From: Nocardioides dokdonensis FR1436
GTDB lineage: Bacteria > Actinomycetota > Actinomycetes > Propionibacteriales > Nocardioidaceae
Length of the DNA stretch: 64,000 nt
Assembly (NCBI RefSeq): GCF_001653335.1
Contig: NZ_CP015079.1
Coordinates: forward strand, 2,046,001 to 2,110,000
Direction of reading: 5' to 3'
The notes below the pieces were generated by a model. The model worked only from the letters and a program-made list of their open reading frames with translations, was not told the origin of the DNA and did not search any database. Positions 8,691-22,720 of the stretch are shown in pieces. How positions within the stretch are numbered: position 1 is the first letter of the stretch; each line of letters begins with the position of its first letter. Both the position numbers and the translations under genes were made by a program.

Positions 8691-10115
8691 ATGAGGCAGG
8701 CGCACACGGTGGAGCAGGTCCGGGCGGCGGAGGCGGCGCTGATGGCGCGGCTGCCGGAGGGCGCGCTGATGATGCGCGCGGCGCACGGGCTGGCGCAGGC
8801 GGTGGCGGACTGGCTGGGGTCGACGTACGGCCGGCGGGTGCTGCTGCTGGTCGGCTCCGGGGACAACGGCGGCGACGCGCTGCATGCCGGGGCGCTGCTG
8901 GCGCGGCGCGGGGCCGGGGTGGAGGCGTGGCTGCTCTCGGACCAGGTGCACGCAGGGGGTCTCGCGGCGCTGCGGGCCGCCGGGGGCCAGGTTGTGCCCG
9001 CAGGAGTGCAGACGGGGCCACGTTGGGGGACTCGTTGGGGGGCACGTCCCGAGGTGGTGGTCGACGGCATCGTCGGCATCGGCGGGCGCCCCGGGCTGCG
9101 ACCCGCGGCGCAGGAGGCGCTGGCCCGGGTCGAGGGCGTGCCGGTGGTGGCGGTCGACGTGCCCAGCGGCGTCGACGTCGACACCGGCGAGGCCCCGCAG
9201 CCGCACGTGCGGGCCACGTTCACCGTCACCTTCGGCACCCACAAGGCCGCCCACCTCGTCGACCCCGCGGCCCGCGCCGCCGGCACGGTGCACCTCGTCG
9301 ACCTGGGCCTCGACCTGCCGGCACCGGGAGTGGAGAGCCTCCAGGCCGCCGACGTCTCCCGGCTGCTGCCGCGCCCCAGCGACGACGCCCACAAGTACAC
9401 CCGCGGCGTCGTGGGGGTGCGCGCCGGCTCGGCGACCTACCCCGGCGCCGGGCTGCTCAGCGTCGCCGGCGCCGCGTGCGGGCTCGCCGGCATGGTCCGG
9501 TACGTCGGCGACGCGGCCGTCGCGGACCGGGTGCGGCAGGCGCACCCCGAGGTGGTCGGGGCCGGTCGGGTCCAGGCCTGGGTCGTCGGCTCCGGGACCG
9601 GCGACGACGCGGCCGCCACGCTGGCCGAGGCGCTGGCCGACGCCCGCGAGCACCGGCTGCCGGTCCTCGTCGACGCCGACGCCCTGCACCACCTCACCGG
9701 CCCGCTGGACGTCCCGGCGGTGCTCACCCCGCACGCCGGCGAGCTCGCCGCGATGCTCGACGAGGACCGCGCCGAGATCGAGGCGCGCCCGCTGCACTTC
9801 GCCCGGGAGGCCGCCCGCCGCTACGGCTGCGTGGTGCTCCTCAAGGGCCGCCACACCCTGGTCAGCACCCCCGACGGACGCACCCGGGCCACCACCACCG
9901 GCACCCCGTGGCTGGCCACGGCCGGCGCCGGCGACGTGCTCGGCGGCGTCATCGGCGCGCTGCTCGCCGCGGGGCTCGACCCGTTCGACGCCGCCAGCGT
10001 CGGCTCGTGGCTGCACGGCGCCGCGGCCACGCTGGTCTCCCGCGGCGGCCCCCTGGTGGCCGGCCAGGTGGGCGGCGCCGTGGCCGACGTGGTCCGGGCC
10101 CTCCCCGCGCCGTGA
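8691..10115 (+). CDS. nnr: Bifunctional NAD(P)HX epimerase / ADP-dependent dehydratase
   Basis: Repairs hydrated NADH and NADPH. The 474-residue protein joins a YjeF N-terminal epimerase domain (GSGDNGGDALHAG near residue 53) to a C-terminal ribokinase-fold dehydratase domain with the ATP/ADP-site signature TAGAGDVLGG near residue 410. A small repeat, RWGTRWGARPE, sits in the linker region near residue 110. A TAGGTT hexamer at 8677–8682 lies 8 bases before the ATG, suggesting a leaderless message. alr follows closely, as is common in actinobacteria. Confidence 0.93.
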   Translation: MRQAHTVEQVRAAEAALMARLPEGALMMRAAHGLAQAVADWLGSTYGRRVLLLVGSGDNGGDALHAGALLARRGAGVEAWLLSDQVHAGGLAALRAAGGQVVPAGVQTGPRWGTRWGARPEVVVDGIVGIGGRPGLRPAAQEALARVEGVPVVAVDVPSGVDVDTGEAPQPHVRATFTVTFGTHKAAHLVDPAARAAGTVHLVDLGLDLPAPGVESLQAADVSRLLPRPSDDAHKYTRGVVGVRAGSATYPGAGLLSVAGAACGLAGMVRYVGDAAVADRVRQAHPEVVGAGRVQAWVVGSGTGDDAAATLAEALADAREHRLPVLVDADALHHLTGPLDVPAVLTPHAGELAAMLDEDRAEIEARPLHFAREAARRYGCVVLLKGRHTLVSTPDGRTRATTTGTPWLATAGAGDVLGGVIGALLAAGLDPFDAASVGSWLHGAAATLVSRGGPLVAGQVGGAVADVVRALPAP

Positions 10116-10131
10116 GCCGCAGGGTGGAAGG

Positions 10132-11304
10132 ATGGCGGTGATGAGCCTCCTGCCCCCACACGTCGCCCGGCGTGCCGAGATCGTCGTCGACCTGGCGGCG
10201 ATCCGGCACAACGTGCGCCTGCTGGCCGGCGAGATCGGGCCCGACGTGGCCCTGATGGTCGTGGTCAAGGCCGACGGCTACGGCCACGGGATGGCCCAGG
10301 TGGCCGCGGCGGCCCGCGAGGCCGGAGCCCCCTGGCTCGGCGTGGCCACCTTCGACGAGGCGCTGGCGCTGCGCGCCGCCGGCGACACCGGCCGCCTGCT
10401 GGCCTGGCTCACCGTGCCCGGTGAGGACTGGGCGCCTGTGGTGGCCGCCGACGTCGACGTGACGGCGTACTCGCTCGCCGACCTCGACCAGCTCGTCGAC
10501 GCGGTCGCCCGCGCCGGTCGCCCCGCCCGGCTGCAGCTCAAGATCGACACCGGCCTGCGCCGCGGCGGCTCGCTGCCCGCCGACTGGCCGGCCCTGGTCG
10601 CCGCCGCCCGCGCCGGGGAGGAGGCGGGCCACTGGCGAGTCACCGGCATCTGGTCGCACCCCGCCTCGGCCGACGACCCCGCGCACCCCGCCAACGACGC
10701 CCAGGAACAGGTCTTCCGCGACGCGCTGGCCACCGCGGAGGAGGCCGGGCTGCGCCCCGAGGTGCGTCACATCGCCAACTCCGCCGCCACCCTGCTGCGC
10801 CCCTCGATGCACTTCGACCTCGTCCGGGTCGGCATCGCGACCTACGGCCTCGACCCCGCCCCCGGCCACACCCGCGACCTGGGCCTGCGCCCCGCGATGA
10901 GCGTGGAGGCGACGCTGGCGATGACCAAGCGGTTGGCCCCCGGCGACGGGGTCTCCTACGGCCACACCTGGGTCGCCGACGCGCCGGTCACCGTCGGCCT
11001 GGTCCCGACCGGGTACGCCGACGGCGTGCCGCGCCACGCCGGCAACACCGCCCACATCGGGGTCGCCGGCGTACGCCGACCGGTGCGCGGCCGGATCTGC
11101 ATGGACCAGCTGGTCGTCGAGGTGGCCGGCGAGGGCGAGGAGCCGGCGGTGGGGGCGGGGGACCGGGTGGTGCTCTTCGGCAGCGCCCCCGACCCGACCG
11201 CGCAGGACTGGGCCGAGGCCTGCGACACGATCTCCTACGAGATCGTCAGCCGGATCGGCGGCCGCTTCGTGCGGCGCTGGACCGACAGCGAGCGGGACTC
11301 GTGA
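10132..11304 (+). CDS. alr: Alanine racemase
   Basis: PLP enzyme that interconverts L- and D-alanine for peptidoglycan. The PLP lysine lies in VVVKADGYGHG (about Lys46). The second catalytic base is the Tyr in GVSYGHTW (about 276), and the C-terminal motif RGRICMDQ is present. Length is 390 residues from ATG 10132. A second in-frame ATG at 10141 has better spacing from GGAAGG (10126–10131) and may be the true start. The gene lies 16 bases after nnr and overlaps the hydrolase GTG by 4 bases. Confidence 0.95.
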   Translation: MAVMSLLPPHVARRAEIVVDLAAIRHNVRLLAGEIGPDVALMVVVKADGYGHGMAQVAAAAREAGAPWLGVATFDEALALRAAGDTGRLLAWLTVPGEDWAPVVAADVDVTAYSLADLDQLVDAVARAGRPARLQLKIDTGLRRGGSLPADWPALVAAARAGEEAGHWRVTGIWSHPASADDPAHPANDAQEQVFRDALATAEEAGLRPEVRHIANSAATLLRPSMHFDLVRVGIATYGLDPAPGHTRDLGLRPAMSVEATLAMTKRLAPGDGVSYGHTWVADAPVTVGLVPTGYADGVPRHAGNTAHIGVAGVRRPVRGRICMDQLVVEVAGEGEEPAVGAGDRVVLFGSAPDPTAQDWAEACDTISYEIVSRIGGRFVRRWTDSERDS

Positions 11305-12380
11305 GCAGGGCTCGACGCGTCCTCGGCGTCGCCGGGGCCGTCGCGGGGGTCGCCGCGGCCGGCACCGCCGCCGAGCTGGTCCGCCGCCGCCGCGACATCG
11401 CGAGCCGCGACGCCCTCGACGCGACCCCGCTCGGCTCGCTGCGCGCCCCGGGCCGCACCGTGATCGCCGACGACGGGGTGCCGCTGCACGTCGAGGTCGA
11501 CGAGCTCGATCCCGAGGCCGCCGCCGACCAGCGGTCGGACCTGACGATCATCTTCGTGCACGGCTACGCGCTGAGCATGGGCTGCTGGCACTTCCAGCGC
11601 GCCGCCTACCGCGGGCTGGTGCGCTCGGTGTTCTACGACCAGCGCTCGCACGGCCGCTCGGGGCGCTCGTCGATGGAGAACGCCACCATCGACCAGCTCG
11701 GCTCGGACCTGGCCCGGGTGCTCGAGGAGCAGGTGCCCGAGGGCCCTGTCGTGCTGGTGGGCCACTCGATGGGCGGGATGACGATCGTGGCCCTCGCCGA
11801 GCAGCACCCCGAGCTCTTCGGGTCCCGGGTGGTGGGCGTCGGGCTGGTCTCCACCACCGCCGGCGGCCTCGACGTCGGGCGGCTCCTGCTGCCGGTGGTG
11901 CCCGCCAAGCTGGCCGGGCCGCGCCTGGGCCGCGCCCTGGGCAAGGCGATGGTGCCGATCGCCCGCGGGCACCGCGTCATCGACCTGGCCCGGCGCTGGG
12001 GCGCCTCGATGGCGATGATCGGCACCGACCTGTTCGCCTTCGGCGGCGAGGTGCCGGAGTCCTACGTCCGCTTCGTCGACCGGATGCTCGCCGAGACCCC
12101 CTTCGAGGTGGTCGCCGAGTTCTTCCCCAGCTTCAGCGAGCTCGACAAGTTCCACGTGGTCGACGTGCTCAGCCGGGTGCCGGTCTCGATCATCTGCGGC
12201 ACCGCCGACCGGATGACCTCCATCGGCCACAGCCGCAAGCTGCACGCCCGCATCCAGGGCTCCAGCCTGCTGGAGGTCGCGGGCGCCGGGCACATGGTGG
12301 TGATGGAGAGCCACGACCAGGTCAACGCCGAGCTCGACCAGCTCCTCGCGGCCGCGGCCGAGCGGGCGGCACGCCCATGA
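11301..12380 (+). CDS. Alpha/beta-fold hydrolase
   Basis: A 359-residue hydrolase in the nnr–alr–hydrolase–tsaE order typical of actinobacteria. An N-terminal Ala/Val-rich segment (about 8–24) could be a signal anchor. The fold shows the oxyanion-loop motif FVHGYAL, the nucleophile elbow VGHSMGGM, and a late AGAGHMVVMES with the catalytic His. The substrate is unknown; the conserved neighbourhood suggests an envelope-related role, but that is inference. The GTG start overlaps the alr stop, and the stop overlaps the next ATG. Confidence 0.85.
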   Translation: MSRARRVLGVAGAVAGVAAAGTAAELVRRRRDIASRDALDATPLGSLRAPGRTVIADDGVPLHVEVDELDPEAAADQRSDLTIIFVHGYALSMGCWHFQRAAYRGLVRSVFYDQRSHGRSGRSSMENATIDQLGSDLARVLEEQVPEGPVVLVGHSMGGMTIVALAEQHPELFGSRVVGVGLVSTTAGGLDVGRLLLPVVPAKLAGPRLGRALGKAMVPIARGHRVIDLARRWGASMAMIGTDLFAFGGEVPESYVRFVDRMLAETPFEVVAEFFPSFSELDKFHVVDVLSRVPVSIICGTADRMTSIGHSRKLHARIQGSSLLEVAGAGHMVVMESHDQVNAELDQLLAAAAERAARP

Positions 12381-13366
12381 CCGTCGTCGTACGACGCGTG
12401 GGCCCGGAGGCGGCCGAGCAGGTGCAGCAGGTGGTCCAGGCCGCGTTCTCGGCGCGCCCGCCGCTCGACCCGCCGCCCGGTGCGCTGAAGGAGACGGTGC
12501 ACACGATCCGCGGCAAGCTGGCCGACGGCGGGGGACTGCTGGCCTGCCTCGGCGACGAGCCGGTCGGCGCGCTGATCCTCGACCCGATCGGGTCCTCGAC
12601 CTACATCCGTCGCTTCGGCGTGGTCCCCGGGCACCAGGGGATGGGCATCGCGGGGCGGCTCATCGACGCCGCGGTCGACGCGGTCGCCGACTCCGGGCGC
12701 GGCACCGACGACCTGATCGTGCAGGCGCGTGAGGAGCTGCCGGCGACCGTGCGGTTCTGGGACCGCCAGGGCTTCCGCGAGATCCGGCGCTACTCCCCGC
12801 TGGTGGAGATGCGCCGGCCGTTGCGCACCGCGGTCTTCCAGGCCCCGACCGCCGACGCGATGCGCAGCATCGGCCGCTCGTTGGCCGGCCAGCTCACCCA
12901 CGGCGACCTCGTCGTGCTCACCGGCGACCTCGGGGCCGGCAAGACCACCTTCACCCAGGGCCTGGGTGCGGGGCTGGGGGTGCGCGGCAACATCACCTCG
13001 CCCACCTTCGTGATCGCCCGGGTGCACCCCACGATCGTGGACGGCCCGGAGCTGGTGCACGTCGACGCCTACCGCCTCGACGGGCTCGAGGAGCTCGACG
13101 ACCTCGACCTCGACACCTCCCTGGAGGACGCCGTCACCGTGGTCGAGTGGGGCGAGCACCTCGCTGAGGGGCTCTCGGAGTCGCGGCTGGAGATCCGGAT
13201 CGTGCGTGCCATCGGCGAGCCCGACCCCGAGCCCCCGCCCGACGGTCGGGCCGCGGGCCAGCCCGACGAGGAGGCCGACGAGCGGCCGCCCTTCGACCCG
13301 CGCCGCGTCGAGGTCACCCCGGTGGGCCCGCGCTGGCACGCACTCTCCTTCCGCGCCCTGGGCTGA
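12377..13366 (+). CDS. tsaE: GNAT acetyltransferase–TsaE fusion
   Basis: A 329-residue protein. The first 150 residues are a GNAT acetyltransferase domain with acetyl-CoA loop VVPGHQGMGIAGRL (about 82–95) and FWDRQGF near 127. Residues 160–329 are TsaE, the ATPase of the tRNA t6A37 threonylcarbamoyl complex, with P-loop GDLGAGKT at 183–190 followed by SPTFVIARV and VEWGEH. An acidic, Pro-rich insertion precedes the last strand. The ATG overlaps the upstream stop. tsaB, rimI and tsaD, which often follow, are absent here; the next gene is mfd. Confidence 0.88.
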   Translation: MTVVVRRVGPEAAEQVQQVVQAAFSARPPLDPPPGALKETVHTIRGKLADGGGLLACLGDEPVGALILDPIGSSTYIRRFGVVPGHQGMGIAGRLIDAAVDAVADSGRGTDDLIVQAREELPATVRFWDRQGFREIRRYSPLVEMRRPLRTAVFQAPTADAMRSIGRSLAGQLTHGDLVVLTGDLGAGKTTFTQGLGAGLGVRGNITSPTFVIARVHPTIVDGPELVHVDAYRLDGLEELDDLDLDTSLEDAVTVVEWGEHLAEGLSESRLEIRIVRAIGEPDPEPPPDGRAAGQPDEEADERPPFDPRRVEVTPVGPRWHALSFRALG

Positions 13367-13404
13367 GCCCGCGCAGCGCTTTCGGTGCGCGTCGGGGCCG
13401 GTCG

Positions 13405-13410
13405 TAGACT
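13405..13410 (+). promoter_or_regulatory. Candidate -10 element upstream of mfd
   Basis: TAGACT with a G-rich upstream stretch, inside the 140-base gap before mfd. It would give a leader of about 90 bases containing a G/C-rich segment that can fold (13450–13482). No clear -35 is visible. Confidence 0.35.
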
Positions 13411-13506
13411 CGTCCGCGCTGCCCCACCCACCCCCGTCTCGGTCCTGAGCGGGGGCGTTCCCCGTGCTGGGGGTCAGCCCCACCACCACCCAGGAGCCCT
13501 CGCCCC

Positions 13507-17136
<3,630 letters not shown>

Positions 17137-17201
17137 CAGACTGGTTCAATGGGCCCCAGCTGTGAGCCAGCCCTCACCCTGATCTACCTCTAGGAGCACC
17201 C

Positions 17202-17888
17202 GTGCGTCTGTCCCGTCCCCTCGCCGGTCTCGCCGCCGCGGCCCTGCTGGGCATCGGTGCCCTGTCCGGTTGCGGCGTCTCGGAGATCCAGGCGGCTCCC
17301 GGCGTGGCCGCCGACGTCGACGGCACGGAGATCCGCGTCGACGAGGTCGACGAGCTGTCCTCGACGACCTGCGCGGTGCTGCGCAGCAACCCCGAGCTGC
17401 TCGGTCAGGGCTACACCGGTGCCACGGTGCGCGACACCGTGCTGGCCCAGCTGGTCTCGCGCGAGATCGCCGACAGCATCGCCGCCGACAACGACATCGA
17501 CGGCGCGGTCCTCTACGGCCGCTCCGCCCAGCAGGCCCGCCTCGGCCTGGGCCAGTCCGACTCCGCCGAGCTCGAGGAGGTGCTGCCGGTCTTCGCCTCC
17601 AGCAGCTACCTGCGCTCGGTGCTCGCGGCGGTCGCCGACCCGACCCTGCCGGCCGACACCGACGAGGCCACCGCGGCGGCGGCGTACCAGCAGGTGCTCG
17701 CCGACTGGCAGGCCGAGCACGACCTCACCACCAACCCGCTCTTCACCCCGGTCGACTTCACCGCGACCTCGAAGCAGAGCTCGGACCTCTCGGTGGCGGT
17801 CAGCGACGAGGCCGTCGAGCTGCAGTCCCTCGACCCGGCCGCGGTGCGCATCGAGGACCGGCTGCCCGCCTCCCAGCGCTGCAGCTGA
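17202..17888 (+). CDS. SurA-like lipoprotein
   Basis: A 228-residue exported lipoprotein. A signal peptide ends in the lipobox LSGC (Cys about 25). The mature part resembles the SurA/PrsA chaperone N-terminal domain, with a helical stretch after AADVDGTEIRVDEVDEL, but no peptidyl-prolyl isomerase domain is present. Position between mfd and mazG is conserved in relatives as far as I recall. The GTG at 17202 follows AGGAGC at a good distance. mazG begins 16 bases after its stop. Confidence 0.78.
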   Translation: MRLSRPLAGLAAAALLGIGALSGCGVSEIQAAPGVAADVDGTEIRVDEVDELSSTTCAVLRSNPELLGQGYTGATVRDTVLAQLVSREIADSIAADNDIDGAVLYGRSAQQARLGLGQSDSAELEEVLPVFASSSYLRSVLAAVADPTLPADTDEATAAAAYQQVLADWQAEHDLTTNPLFTPVDFTATSKQSSDLSVAVSDEAVELQSLDPAAVRIEDRLPASQRCS

Positions 17889-17904
17889 GCCTCCGGGCGA
17901 CGCC

Positions 17905-18516
17905 GTGACCACCGAACCGCTGCTCGAGCTGCGGGCGGTGATGGCCCGCCTGCGCGCCGAGTGCCCGTGGAAGGCCGAGCAGACCCACCGCTCGCTGGTG
18001 CGCTACCTGCTCGAGGAGACCCACGAGACGATCGAGGCGGTCGACCGGCTCGAGAGGGGTGAGCCCGGGGCCGTGGAGCACCTGCGCGAGGAGCTCGGCG
18101 ACCTGCTCCTGCAGGTCTACTTCCACGCCGCCGTCGCCGCCGAGAGCGACTCCTTCGACATCGACGACGTGGCCCGCGGCCTCACCGAGAAGATGGTGCG
18201 CCGCAACCCGCACGTCTTCGGCGACGAGGCCGACCAGGGCCGCGACGCCGCCGCGGTCAACGAGCGGTGGCAGGAGATCAAGGCCGCCGAGAAGGCCGGC
18301 CGCACGCGCGTCGACGAGGGCGTCCCCGCCGGTCTGCCCGCGCTGCTGTACGCCGACAAGGTGCTCGACCGCCTCGCCCGCGCCGGCCACGAGGTGCACC
18401 TCGACCCGGCCTCGGCCGACCTCGGCGAGCGCCTGCTGGCGCTGGTCGCCGAGGCCCACGCCGATGGCCTCGACCCCGAGCAGGCGCTCCGCGACGCCGT
18501 CCGCCGCCGCACCTGA
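17905..18516 (+). CDS. mazG: Nucleoside triphosphate pyrophosphohydrolase MazG
   Basis: Hydrolyses (d)NTPs to the monophosphate and pyrophosphate, a housecleaning role. The 203-residue protein has the CPWKAEQTHRSLVRYLLEE start and the Mg-binding pattern EETHE…EELGDLLLQVYFH. The second domain is shortened, as in many actinobacterial MazG proteins. GTG 17905 is chosen by alignment of TTEPLLELRAVM to family starts. Its stop merges with the first base pairs of an unusual 22-bp repeat array. Confidence 0.92.
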   Translation: MTTEPLLELRAVMARLRAECPWKAEQTHRSLVRYLLEETHETIEAVDRLERGEPGAVEHLREELGDLLLQVYFHAAVAAESDSFDIDDVARGLTEKMVRRNPHVFGDEADQGRDAAAVNERWQEIKAAEKAGRTRVDEGVPAGLPALLYADKVLDRLARAGHEVHLDPASADLGERLLALVAEAHADGLDPEQALRDAVRRRT

Positions 18517-18721
18517 CCCGGCCCGGATGTCGCGCCGACCCGGCCCGGATGTCGCGCCGACCCGGCCCGGATGTCGCGCCGATCCGGCCCGGATGTCGCG
18601 CCGACCCGGCCCGGACCGACCCCCGCGTCCGGGCAGTAGGTCCGGGCCGACTCGAGGGGACATTCGGGCCGGCTCGGGGTGACATCCAGGCCGACTGGGC
18701 GGGACATCTGGGCCGACTCGG
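18515..18721. repeat. Mirror-image array of 22-bp repeats
   Basis: Four full direct copies of GACCCGGCCCGGATGTCGCGCC (18515–18536, 18537–18558, 18559–18580, 18581–18602) and a 13-base partial copy are followed by a 29-base centre. Then come three diverged copies in the opposite orientation (18645–18666, 18667–18688, 18689–18710) and a partial fourth. The left copies are nearly identical, with one C-to-T change in copy 4. The array fills the gap between the convergent genes mazG and amidase and could form a large cruciform or a bidirectional terminator. Confidence 0.85.
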
Positions 18722-18739
18722 CGCCCCGGGGGGAGGGGA

Positions 18740-20218
18740 TCAGAGGGGCGGGCGGCGGTCCCACCAGGGCGCGGCGTCCTCGAGCTGCGCGGCCAGGCGC
18801 AGCAGCAGCCCCTCGCTGCCGAGGCGACCCACGAGCTGCACCCCCATCGGCAGCCCGTCGGGCGTCCAGTGCAGCGGCACGCTCATGGCCGGCCGGCCGG
18901 TGAGGTTGGCCAGCTGGGTGTAGGGCACCCAGCCGAGGTTCTCCTTGACCATCTGGTCCACCAGCGGCGTGAAGCGCAGCAGGCCGCCGCCGCGGGCGGA
19001 GAGCAGCGCCTTCTGGACCTTCTGCAGGGCGGCCGGCTGGTCGAAGGCGCCGACCCGCGGTGGCGGCGTGGCGGTCGTCGGCGTCAGCAGGAGGTCGTAC
19101 GACGCGTGCAGCTCGGCGAGGCGGCGCACGTGCCGGTGCCGGTCCTCGACGGCCTCGATGAACCCCACCGCGCCGGTGGCCCGGCCCAGCGCCGCCATCA
19201 CCCGGGTGTCGGGCTCGAATTGGTCCTCGCCGCACCCGGTGTCCGCGCGGGCCTGGGCCACCGAGACGGCCGTGTGGGCGAACCACGTCGTCAGGAAGCT
19301 CTTGGCCAGCGCCTCGTCGTCGACGGGCGGGGTGTCGAGCTCGACGACCTCGTGGCCCAGCCCGGCCAGCAGGTCGGCGGCCCGCGCGACCGCGGCCCGG
19401 GCCTCGGGGTGCGGGTCGGGGTTGATCGCGCTGCGCCAGCTCATCACCACGCGCAGCCGGCCGGGGTCGCGGCCTACCTCGGCGGCGTACCCGTCGACCG
19501 GCCCGGGCGCCGGCAGGTACGGCGACTCGTCGGTCGGCCCGGCGAGCACGTCGAGCATCGCGGCGGAGTCGCGGACGCTGCGGGAGATGACGCCGTCGGT
19601 GGCGGTGCCGCCGAAGAGCTCGCTGTAGACGGGGCCGTAGGGCAGCAGCCCGCGCCCGGCCTTGAGGCCGAAGAGCCCGCACGCCGAGGCGGGGATCCGG
19701 ATCGAGCCGCCGCCGTCGCTGGCCGCGGCGCACGGCACGATGCCCGCCGCGACCGCGGCGGCGGAGCCGCCCGACGAGCCGCCGGGGGTGTGGTCGGTGT
19801 TCCAGGGGTTCCGCGCGGCGCCGAACAGCTCCGGCTCGGTGACGCCCTTGGTGCCGAACTCGGGGGTGTTGGTCTTGCCGAACACCTGCAGCCCCGACTC
19901 GATCCAGCGCTCCACGACCGCCGCGGTCTCGGTGGCCGGCAGCTCCGCGAGCGACCGGCTGCCCGCGCTGGTCGGGACGCCCGCCAGGTGCTGGTGGAGA
20001 TCCTTGAGCAGGAACGGCACGCCCTCGAAGGGACGCCCGCCCTCGGGCGCGGGGCCGCTGGGGGTCGGCGGCTCGAGGTCGCGCACGACGGCGTTGAGCC
20101 GCGGGTTCACCTCCGCGGCGCGGGCCCGGGCCGCGGCGAGCAGCTCGGCGGGAGTGGTGGTGCCCTCGCGCACCAGGGCGGCGAGGGCGACGGCGTCGTG
20201 GTCGAGGTAGTCCTGCAT
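18740..20218 (-). CDS. Amidase signature family amidase
   Basis: A 492-residue amidase of the amidase-signature (GatA-like) family. The Gly/Ser-rich motif [14 protein letters not shown] is near residue 155 with downstream [10 protein letters not shown], and a Lys in the FLLKDLH segment near 74 is the expected triad Lys. Not GatA itself in all likelihood: no gatB/gatC neighbours, and it stands alone. On the minus strand TACGGT (20230–20225) lies exactly 6 bases before the ATG, consistent with a leaderless mRNA. The natural amide substrate is unknown. Confidence 0.9.
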   Translation of the reverse strand: MQDYLDHDAVALAALVREGTTTPAELLAAARARAAEVNPRLNAVVRDLEPPTPSGPAPEGGRPFEGVPFLLKDLHQHLAGVPTSAGSRSLAELPATETAAVVERWIESGLQVFGKTNTPEFGTKGVTEPELFGAARNPWNTDHTPGGSSGGSAAAVAAGIVPCAAASDGGGSIRIPASACGLFGLKAGRGLLPYGPVYSELFGGTATDGVISRSVRDSAAMLDVLAGPTDESPYLPAPGPVDGYAAEVGRDPGRLRVVMSWRSAINPDPHPEARAAVARAADLLAGLGHEVVELDTPPVDDEALAKSFLTTWFAHTAVSVAQARADTGCGEDQFEPDTRVMAALGRATGAVGFIEAVEDRHRHVRRLAELHASYDLLLTPTTATPPPRVGAFDQPAALQKVQKALLSARGGGLLRFTPLVDQMVKENLGWVPYTQLANLTGRPAMSVPLHWTPDGLPMGVQLVGRLGSEGLLLRLAAQLEDAAPWWDRRPPL

Positions 20219-20231
20219 CGCCCCACCGTAG

Positions 20232-21617
<1,386 letters not shown>

Positions 21618-21632
21618 GCGACCCTGGGACAC

Positions 21633-22211
21633 ATGCCCGAGAACCGACGCACCCCGTCGCGGGGCAGCGGCCCGCGCGGGCGCACCGGCCCGGGCCGGGG
21701 CGGCGCCCCGCGCTCGACCGCGCGCCCCGCGGCCGGAGCGACCCCGCGTGCCTCGTCCCGGCGCCGCCGCCCGCCCCGACTGACCGGGCGCGCCGCGGTG
21801 CTGGTGCTCGTGCTGGTGCTGCTCGCGGTCTCCTACGCCAGCTCGGCGCGCGCCTACCTGCAGCAGCGCGGCGAGCTCGAGGCGCTGCGCGCCGACATCG
21901 CCGAGAAGGAGTCGAGCATCTCCGACCTCGAGCGTGAGATGCGTCGGTGGGAGGACCCCGCCTACGTCACGCAGGAGGCACGCGAGCTCGGCTACGTGAT
22001 GCCCGGCGAGACGTCGTACGTCGTGCTCGACGAGAACGGCGACCCGCTGGAGCCGGCCGCGGAGCTGCCCGACCCCGAGGAGGTGGGCCCCGAGGTCGAG
22101 CCGGCCTTCTGGGAGGCCGCCTGGGGCTCGGTGCTGCTGGCCGGCAACCCGCCGCGCAACACCGGCACCCCGCCGCTGACCGAGATCGACGGCTCCGAGG
22201 AGCAGGAATGA
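21633..22211 (+). CDS. FtsB/DivIC-family septum formation initiator
   Basis: A 192-residue single-pass protein. A long basic Arg/Pro/Gly-rich cytoplasmic tail (1–49) leads into one transmembrane segment (about 53–71). A coiled coil with YLQQRGELEALRADIAEKE follows, then the conserved AYVTQEARELGYVMPGE that marks the DivIC/FtsB family. The family links the FtsQ/FtsL subcomplex to the divisome. The gene follows eno by 15 bases, and its stop overlaps the DUF501 ATG (ATGA). Confidence 0.88.
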   Translation: MPENRRTPSRGSGPRGRTGPGRGGAPRSTARPAAGATPRASSRRRRPPRLTGRAAVLVLVLVLLAVSYASSARAYLQQRGELEALRADIAEKESSISDLEREMRRWEDPAYVTQEARELGYVMPGETSYVVLDENGDPLEPAAELPDPEEVGPEVEPAFWEAAWGSVLLAGNPPRNTGTPPLTEIDGSEEQE

Positions 22212-22720
22212 GCGGTCCGCAGCCGGGGATCGACCCGGCGGACCAGGCGGCCGTCGACGAGCAGCTGGGCCGACCCGCCAGCGGCATCGCCGAGGTCGGG
22301 CACCGCTGCCCCTGCGGAAACCCCGACGTCGTGACCACGCAGCCGCGGCTGCCCAGCGGCACCCCGTTCCCGACGACGTACTACCTGACCTGCCCGCGCG
22401 CGGCCTCGCGGATCGGCACCCTCGAGGGCTCGGGGCTGATGAAGGAGATGGAGGCGCGCCTGGGCGAGGACGAGGAGCTCGCGACGGCGTACGCCGCCGC
22501 CCACGAGCGCTACCTCGAGGCGCGTGCCGAGATCGGTCGCGCCGCGGGGCTCGACGTCCCCGAGATCGAGGGCGTCTCCGCGGGTGGGATGCCGCACCGG
22601 GTCAAGTGCCTGCACGTGCTGGCCGGGCAGTCGCTGGCCCAGGGCCGCGGCGTGAACCCGCTCGGCGACGAGGTGCTCGACGCCCTCGGTCCCTGGTGGG
22701 AGCCCGGCCCGTGCGTGTAG
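22208..22720 (+). CDS. DUF501 domain-containing protein
   Basis: A 170-residue cytosolic protein of the DUF501 family, conserved in actinobacteria between enolase and Ppx but without an assigned role. Visible features are HRCPCGNPDVVTTQPRL, FPTTYYLTCPRA and MPHRVKCLHVLAGQSLAQG. These contain conserved Cys and His that could bind metal (inference). The last 10 bases overlap the start of ppx, so translation is probably coupled. Confidence 0.88.
   Translation: MSGPQPGIDPADQAAVDEQLGRPASGIAEVGHRCPCGNPDVVTTQPRLPSGTPFPTTYYLTCPRAASRIGTLEGSGLMKEMEARLGEDEELATAYAAAHERYLEARAEIGRAAGLDVPEIEGVSAGGMPHRVKCLHVLAGQSLAQGRGVNPLGDEVLDALGPWWEPGPCV

Noticed and set aside
18526..18682. A short protein encoded by the 22-bp repeat array
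   Set aside because: A 22-base unit shifts frame in each copy, no start with a ribosome binding site exists, and the mirrored structure explains the open frames.
18515..18721. CRISPR array
   Set aside because: The repeats are contiguous with no unique spacers, change orientation halfway, and no cas genes are present.
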